64,000 bases of DNA from Atriophallophorus winterbourni. Lineage: Eukaryota; Platyhelminthes; Trematoda; Plagiorchiida; Microphallidae. The notes below the pieces were generated by a model that was not told the DNA's origin, did not search any database, and saw only the letters and a program-made list of their open reading frames with translations. Where the stretch lies: assembly GCA_013407085.1 (NCBI GenBank), contig JACCGJ010001632.1, positions 21,850 through 85,849 of the forward strand. Reading direction: 5' to 3'. The position numbers and the translations under genes were made by a program. This document shows positions 58,767-64,000 of this stretch, piece by piece (positions within the stretch are counted from its first letter, which is position 1; every line of letters begins with the position of its first letter).

Positions 58767-59311
58767 CTTGAATCGTAATGCGGCGTGTTAACCTCACAAT
58801 ACAATGGGATGTTTTGCGGTATCCGCATAGTTGCTCGCCCTTGCCATTTATGGATGGCAAAATGTAACTGTTTGATCTCTTTGGCCGACTTATTCATACA
58901 CCATCATTTCAAGATTTTAATAGGTTCAATTTGGTTTGCATTCTCCCCTGGATTGTATAAAAGGTTAATTTTTTGGCACAAATACTATATTGTCATTCAG
59001 CACCCAATAATACCAATCCTTACCTTTTGGTGAAGGCAAATTTCAAAATAAACTCCTCTAGGAAAGAAATGATAGCTGTGACTTACTTGTGGCGTGCCAC
59101 CGAAAGAAAGCTGAAAGCCTAATAAACAGTTCAGCCACGAGCCGTCCTTCAGCAAGCTTAACTATTGTTCTCCCAGAACGAACATTTGCAGCAACTGTGA
59201 TACAACAGACTCAGTCTCTGGCCCTCTCTATGTTTTCGTATAATTGGTTGACGCGACATAAGTTATTGTATGTTTCCCAGTTGTTTCCTTACACGATATC
59301 GACATCTGCAT
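58767..59311 (-). CDS. Unrecognised multi-exon gene, 5' part (four short exons)
   Basis: Proposed coding exons: 59,311-59,293; 59,194-59,087; 59,057-59,024; 58,867-58,767. They join in one frame: MQMSIS, FAANVRSGRTIVKLAEGRLV AELFIRLSAFFRWHAT, KEFILKFAFTK and SYILPSINGKGEQLCGYRKT SHCIVRLTRRITIQ. Donors are GTAAGG, GTAAGT, GTAAGG and GTAATA; acceptors end CAG or TAG. Introns are 98, 29 and 156 nt, and exon 3 has only 34 nt, in keeping with the tiny 5' introns of AMDHD1. The ATG follows an in-frame TAA. I do not recognise the protein. The last donor lies at the junction with a CR1 tail; no further exon was found downstream, so the gene may be broken by the LINEs. It could also be a chance alignment of splice-like sites. 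Confidence 0.42.
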
Positions 59312-59556
59312 GTTTAAAGCTACTACAAATTAATATGTTACATCGAATCGGCGATATTGGCTCAACGAGTAATCACATAACCGGAATAAATGCAAACATA
59401 TACAACTGAAAAAAGTAATGAATTCACGTTTCATCTAAGCATTCCAGCTTTACTTTAACACCGTTAAGAAAAATTTCATGAATTTTGGGTTATCAACAGT
59501 TTCAAAAGCACTATTTATTCTTAGTAATTCGTAAATAGTAATTGGGAAATAAAACC

Positions 59557-59652
59557 TCATTTTCGCGAGATTTCATCAATTTCAAACCACTTCTGCTTTC
59601 CTATTGTTTTGTATTTAGCAGGTGATGGTAGAACCATAGACACCCACATTAT
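59557..59652 (-). CDS. Possible terminal exon of an unknown gene
   Basis: After acceptor CACTGTTTCAG the frame reads IMWVSMVLPSPAKYKTIGKQ and KWFEIDEISRK, then TGA. An AATAAA occurs about 45 bases after the stop. The same frame is open further upstream to about 59,745, so the splice site is optional. No family recognised and no upstream exon found. Confidence 0.3.
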   Translation of the reverse strand: MMWVSMVLPSPAKYKTIGKQKWFEIDEISRK

Positions 59653-59820
59653 CTGAAACAGTGGACAAATGCTAAATGAAGTTTGAACGTCAAAGCTACA
59701 TTTGAGTACGGCTGCCAGGAAGCGAATACTCAAACAATCGGTCATGTACCTCGAACGAAATGGAATAATTATTTAGCAGTATGGTCAGTAAGTAATCGGT
59801 AGTGATTCTCAACAAATTTT

Positions 59821-60132
59821 GTGTTTATTGTTTCCCTGTTGCTTTGGCTAGTGTTTGTGGATTATAATTCGTACAGTCCAGCTGACTTCTCAATATATAT
59901 ATATATATATATTGAGACTGCTATCGCAAGACTCAGCTTTGCTTATGCCGAGTTTATTCGAGATATGATCGTCGAACGACACATGCATGAATATGACAGA
60001 TTGATCGGAGACCCGAAAATGCACATACACTTTATCAGGTCTCAATGGCTTGCCATTCGTCCTCATCTGCGTGAAGTCAATAGCGTGTTCTTTATTCGAG
60101 AACTGAAAAATTCAGCAATTTTTCGTCCTTAA
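59821..60132 (+). CDS. Unrecognised ORF with coding-like stretch
   Basis: From about 59,917 the frame reads TAIARLSFAYAEFIRDMIVE, RHMHEYDRLIGDPKMHIHFI and RSQWLAIRPHLREVNSVFFI before TAA. Codon choice (many GTC, ATC, CAC, CGA) looks more like coding DNA than its surroundings. The N-terminal part runs through a (TA)n repeat and is unlikely to be real. It may be an isolated exon or an element remnant; no family recognised. Confidence 0.3.
   Translation: MFIVSLLLWLVFVDYNSYSPADFSIYIYIYIETAIARLSFAYAEFIRDMIVERHMHEYDRLIGDPKMHIHFIRSQWLAIRPHLREVNSVFFIRELKNSAIFRP
59892..59912. repeat. (TA)n microsatellite
   Basis: About ten TA units just before the coding-like ORF. Confidence 0.85.
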
Positions 60133-60223
60133 TTTCCCTTATTTCGGTTGATCTATCGAAAAGTTTCGCTTGATTTTGATGAGGCGTCCCTGATCATGTG
60201 ATGTCACACACAGCACCATACAC

Positions 60224-60254
60224 CATATATATATAATATATATATATATATATA
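60224..60254. repeat. (TA)n microsatellite
   Basis: Near-perfect TA run with one extra A. Confidence 0.85.
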
Positions 60255-60259
60255 GCATA

Positions 60260-63120
60260 CAAATGCAATTTATAATTTATGAAACCGAAATATAAATATT
60301 TATTTGAAGCTAAAAATGGCATTGTTATACAATCTGCGCTTCATGTAAGGGAAGCTTGACGAAATTTTGGTTGGAATGAATGTTACATGTGTCGATAAGC
60401 AGGTTCGGTGATAAATTTAGAACGTTCTAGTCCGTGTGCCATGGAAAAAGCAACTACTACCACGCTACTTTATATCTAGTCTATTTTTGTAATTATCTTG
60501 TGTGTTCTCTTTCATGTATCACACTAAATTATTTCTTTTACGGATACCGTAACAAGGTCACATAAAAATAGAATTCTAATTTCTCCGTGTTCGCTGCTGT
60601 CTATTATAATGGGATTATTCTTCGGTTCCGTTAATATCACAAAGTAATTATTTTCATAGGCTTCATTTTAATAATTATAATAAATGCCGACGGCTTTTCA
60701 AATTCGAAATGCTTCGAAGCTGATTGCAACAAGAATCAACTATGATTGGTTGGCATAAAATCCAATCACCGCTTCCAATTCAGCGAGAGGTAAACAGATG
60801 ATAACTGTTGTAAAATTAAACAAACGAAAGCCTCCGCAGCTTTCTAGCGTCATATACACAGACTGATTATTAAAAGAAAATGTTGTTAAATTTTACGAAA
60901 AATGGTTCGATGTTTCACGAGTTAGCGAAACACAACATAGATTTTCAACCTTGTATGAATGCAAGAGCCATTTTCCTGTACCAGACAATCTCAGGATTTT
61001 ATTACCATCGTTTTTCTCAGAAAGCACCATTTTTTTTGTCAACCTGGTTGTAAAAGGTCTAGTGCTAAAGATACTGATATCGGAAACCCGGATATTGAAA
61101 ACACTACTATATTTGGGCTGTTTAATATACACCTATGGCGATTCAATTACGCGCAGCATTCTGGAAGACAGTTGCTTCTTCCAGCATAAAGTAACACAAA
61201 AATTCGCTCTTCATGCAGATGACTGGCAACTTGAAAATCACGGCATACGTACTAGATCTCCTCAAACCTGGCCCAGGAACCGAAACGTGCAATTTTACTT
61301 TATCAAATGCTAAAACCTATCATATGCGTTAATCATTCATAAAATAAGATTTGCAGACGATGTACGAAATTGTGCATCTCTTTTTTATAGGGAACACTAA
61401 TATACTGCATGCATTTTCTATGCCGTAGCAGCTGTCGTCAGAATGGCATTTATCACTATGTAAAATATCATCTGGACACGTGGCCTTTTTTGAAGAAGCT
61501 CGAATGTTAGCACAAGGAAGGCTGAACGATTCATCCCTTTGAAAATCAGTGAAAACCCATGATACCAGGTTATTTTCAGGCCATAAAAAATTAATGGTCA
61601 GCTTAATTACGTGGATGATTGCGTAAACACAATCTATCGTAGAAACCAATAACTTACAGTTTTGTGATTCTCTAATTTCTTTACTCTGCAGCACGTGTTG
61701 CTCCATATACAGCTTGAACAAGTTTAATATCTTTATGATCATAGAAAGCATGAATAAACATTGTTACTGATAACATGATTATTTTATTTGAAAAATAATT
61801 GTTGTTCTGTGAGCGATTAGGGCACATTTATAAGTTCAATTGCCGAGCTCCCGGTATTCGCAGATATGTGCAAAATCTGTAACATTTTTCCAGTCTAAGA
61901 ACATCGTGTATCATAATTTTTGAGGAAATGAAGACAACTCTTCATTTTGCTTGATACGGTTTGAAACCAATGTGGCACGTTATCAATAAAGGGAAGTAAT
62001 CATGTGCAATTGCGAATAAACAATTGACCATTGTAGAGCGCGCGCAGGATTTTTAGGCAAACCAGTAAAATGAATTTGGTTCGTAGTGATACCCACAATT
62101 TGATAAAGCTTGATTTCAATAGCAAAACATAATACTAATAGCTGCAACAACCGATTTTTCACAATTTTGCGTTCATTATGAGCTGTTTCCCACTGTAACA
62201 GACAGATCTATTCCGTTTTGCGGTTGAAGCGAAACAGTCAGAAAGAAAATTCCCACGGACTACCTGATCAGTTTGTTAGGTAGGGATTTTAATTACTGAG
62301 TGAAAATCGACAGCCGAGAGCATCAGCGGGCTACGGGGCAACATATCGTAGCAGTGGCGAATTATTGTGGAGAAAAAATCGATAATGTCTATTGCATCTT
62401 CATTTAGTTATCACGATCACACGCATCAATTTACGTGAGCACCTAGCCACACTAGTGCAAGATGGAGGTTTTGCTTTAGTTCGCGAACTTCGAGAGCTGT
62501 TCGCCAACATATGGGCTCAATCTTGTATCCGGAATCTTAAGAGCAATTGAAGTGCAATAGTTCAAATTGCACATTTCTTGTTTTTCTGGTTAGATTGTCA
62601 AGAAATATATTTTTCTACCATTCAAATATAACGAATGGTTAGTGAGAATGCGAACTCAAAATTAATGCCGCAAGACTTGTTATAAATCAGCAGAAACGCC
62701 GTCTTATACCGATCTACTTTATGTATAATAAACTCTTTCTTATCCTGCCCATTTTGAAAATTCCTTAACATTGTTGACACATTAACCTTGATCCTTTTGT
62801 TCTCTGGCCGGCATTCACACAACACTCATCAACATAAAAGAATAGTTGAACTCATGATGAAATGCTTACGTGCACTTATTTTCACAGTTTTTCATTCAAC
62901 CGCATTCATTATGTTATCCGAATTTGTTGTTAGCAATTTTTGTATGCAAAACTGAAATGATTTCTTCTTCATAGTGATGATGTATCAATGTATAAATTGA
63001 GGCAACCAACTGCTATTGTTTGTGCGTTGTAATATTCACAACATAAACGCGTCATAAACTCCATTTGAAAATTATTCCAAGTCCATTGTATAGCATCCTT
63101 GATGGTTAGCTTAGTATGAT
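60260..63120. other. No recognisable feature
   Basis: ORFs up to 140 codons (61,329-61,751, minus) and 120 codons (60,951-61,313, plus) have no motif I can place. No LINE, LTR or RNA gene was recognised here. Confidence 0.35.
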
Positions 63121-63180
63121 ATACTATATTAGGCCAGATACTGAAGTCGAAATCTAAAGAATCCTATAGTCTAATTTTGA

Positions 63181-64000
63181 CTATCTCAATATACCATCAT
63201 ATCCAAGCCATCCTCCTCAAGTGTTGTGTTTGAGAACCCAGCATCAAAAAGGGTTTCAGTCAACATTATCTCTACCAATGTGCTAGAGGCAACTAAGACA
63301 CAATTCTTTACTAGAGAGCAGCATGATTCAACCAAATGGTCGGAACTGTGGATGAGTTTAAAAACAATCAATCCGTTTTCAATGGCTCGCTTGACTCGTG
63401 CTCCCAAAGCGCCGCACCAGGATAAACTGATATTGCTCAAGGTAGTGTTGCAAAGTGAAAAAGATCTAGAAGATGTACTTTTATCTCAATACTTGTTACG
63501 AGACGTTGAACAAAACACACCACGTATCTTTGTTGATATACCCTGGTCAGAACGGGCAAAATCGGCAGTAAATAGGAACATTGGGAAAGTAAACGACCGC
63601 GACAGTCGTAGTCTTATAATCCTGAACGTTACTGAAGCCGCTGATAGTCCAGATACTAAGTGTAACTTTAACCACGATATACAACAATGGAAATTTATGA
63701 GTGACGCTATCCAAACGAATAAGACGACTGTTATCAATACATTTAGGATACCGACATCACCGAAATACGAAGGTAAAGCTCCGCGCCCTCTAAAACTTAC
63801 ACTGCTGACAGACAGTATGGCTGATGCCGTTCATAAAAATTGGAAGCAATTTCGATACAAATTGCCCCGAGAGATTAAAATTATTCTTAGATGCCTCAAA
63901 ACCACTAATAACAAGGTTGACACCGAAAGTCTAAATACTGAACAGAGTGAAAAATCCAAACCTGGTGTAAAAAACGAAATTCGGCCGACTCAACCGGAGT
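63181..64000 (+). CDS. CR1-like ORF1, open, runs off window end
   Basis: The frame is open for 273 codons from a TGA at 63,178-63,180 to the window end; the first ATG is at 63,352. It aligns with the ORF1 C-terminal part at 54,560-55,150: HDSTKWSELWMSLKTINP, LILLKVVLQSEKDLEDVLLS QYLLRD, RIFVDIPWSERAKSA, RSLIILNVTEA, IQQWKFMSDAIQ, FRIPTSPKYEGKAPRPLKLT and LPREIKIILR. It is clearly diverged, yet has no stop, so it represents another and possibly intact CR1 subfamily. The zinc-finger part is not seen upstream, so the copy may be 5'-truncated; ORF2 would lie beyond 64,000. Confidence 0.82.

Noticed and set aside
60951..61313. 120-codon plus-strand ORF as a gene
   Set aside because: No family motif, splice context or codon bias beyond background; an overlapping ORF in another frame is nearly as long.
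61370..61590. Hydrophobic minus-strand ORF (AFLVLTFELLQKRPR and following) as a membrane-protein exon
   Set aside because: It is short, has no donor site before its stop and no recognisable family, so it cannot be told from chance in AT-rich DNA.
1..64000. tRNA, rRNA, CRISPR array, bacterial operon or integrated virus
   Set aside because: None of the expected cloverleaf boxes with conserved spacing, rRNA blocks, regular spacers or viral structural genes was seen; the retroelement pol genes belong to LINE and Ty3/gypsy classes.

Overview
The window looks like repeat-rich, AT-rich animal DNA, most likely from a flatworm and probably a trematode. That is an inference. It rests on gene architecture (five 31-38 nt introns at the 5' end of one gene, then introns of 3-8.5 kb) and on the mix of CR1-like and RTE-like non-LTR elements, a Ty3/gypsy element, SINEs and short tandem repeats with a hammerhead-like core. 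No bacterial or viral genome organisation, tRNA, rRNA or CRISPR was seen. A run of 1,000 N (24,200-25,199) is an assembly gap.

One host gene can be read completely: a nine-exon imidazolonepropionase (AMDHD1/HutI family, third step of histidine breakdown) on the minus strand, 46,189 down to 28,811, coding for 429 residues with all metal ligands present. Its large introns hold most of the repeats between 28.8 and 45.2 kb. A second, unrecognised minus-strand gene is suggested at 59,311-58,767 by four short exons with canonical splice sites and one continuous frame. A possible last exon of another gene lies just upstream of it (59,652-59,557).

Layout: 0-2.1 kb, SINE tail then a PiggyBac-like element with terminal repeats; 2.3-6.3 kb, a minus-strand LINE riddled with SINEs; 7.2-12.6 kb, degraded minus-strand LINEs; 13-15.6 kb, a degraded plus-strand CR1; 15.7-24 kb, mostly unassigned with two LINE scraps; 24.2-25.2 kb gap; 25.3-26.3 kb CR1 remnant; 28.8-46.2 kb, the AMDHD1 gene with RTE, CR1 and retrozyme-like repeats in its introns; 46.5-53.3 kb, an old gypsy element with two LTRs, interrupted by a CR1; 53.3-58.8 kb, a nearly full-length CR1 followed by a second CR1 tail; 58.8-59.7 kb, candidate host exons; 60-63 kb unassigned; 63.2-64 kb, an open CR1 ORF1 running off the end.

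Most of the window is therefore mobile-element debris around a well-preserved metabolic gene. The most unusual signal is a set of seven dispersed or tandem short repeats sharing a hammerhead-ribozyme-like core whose stem II arms differ between families yet still pair.
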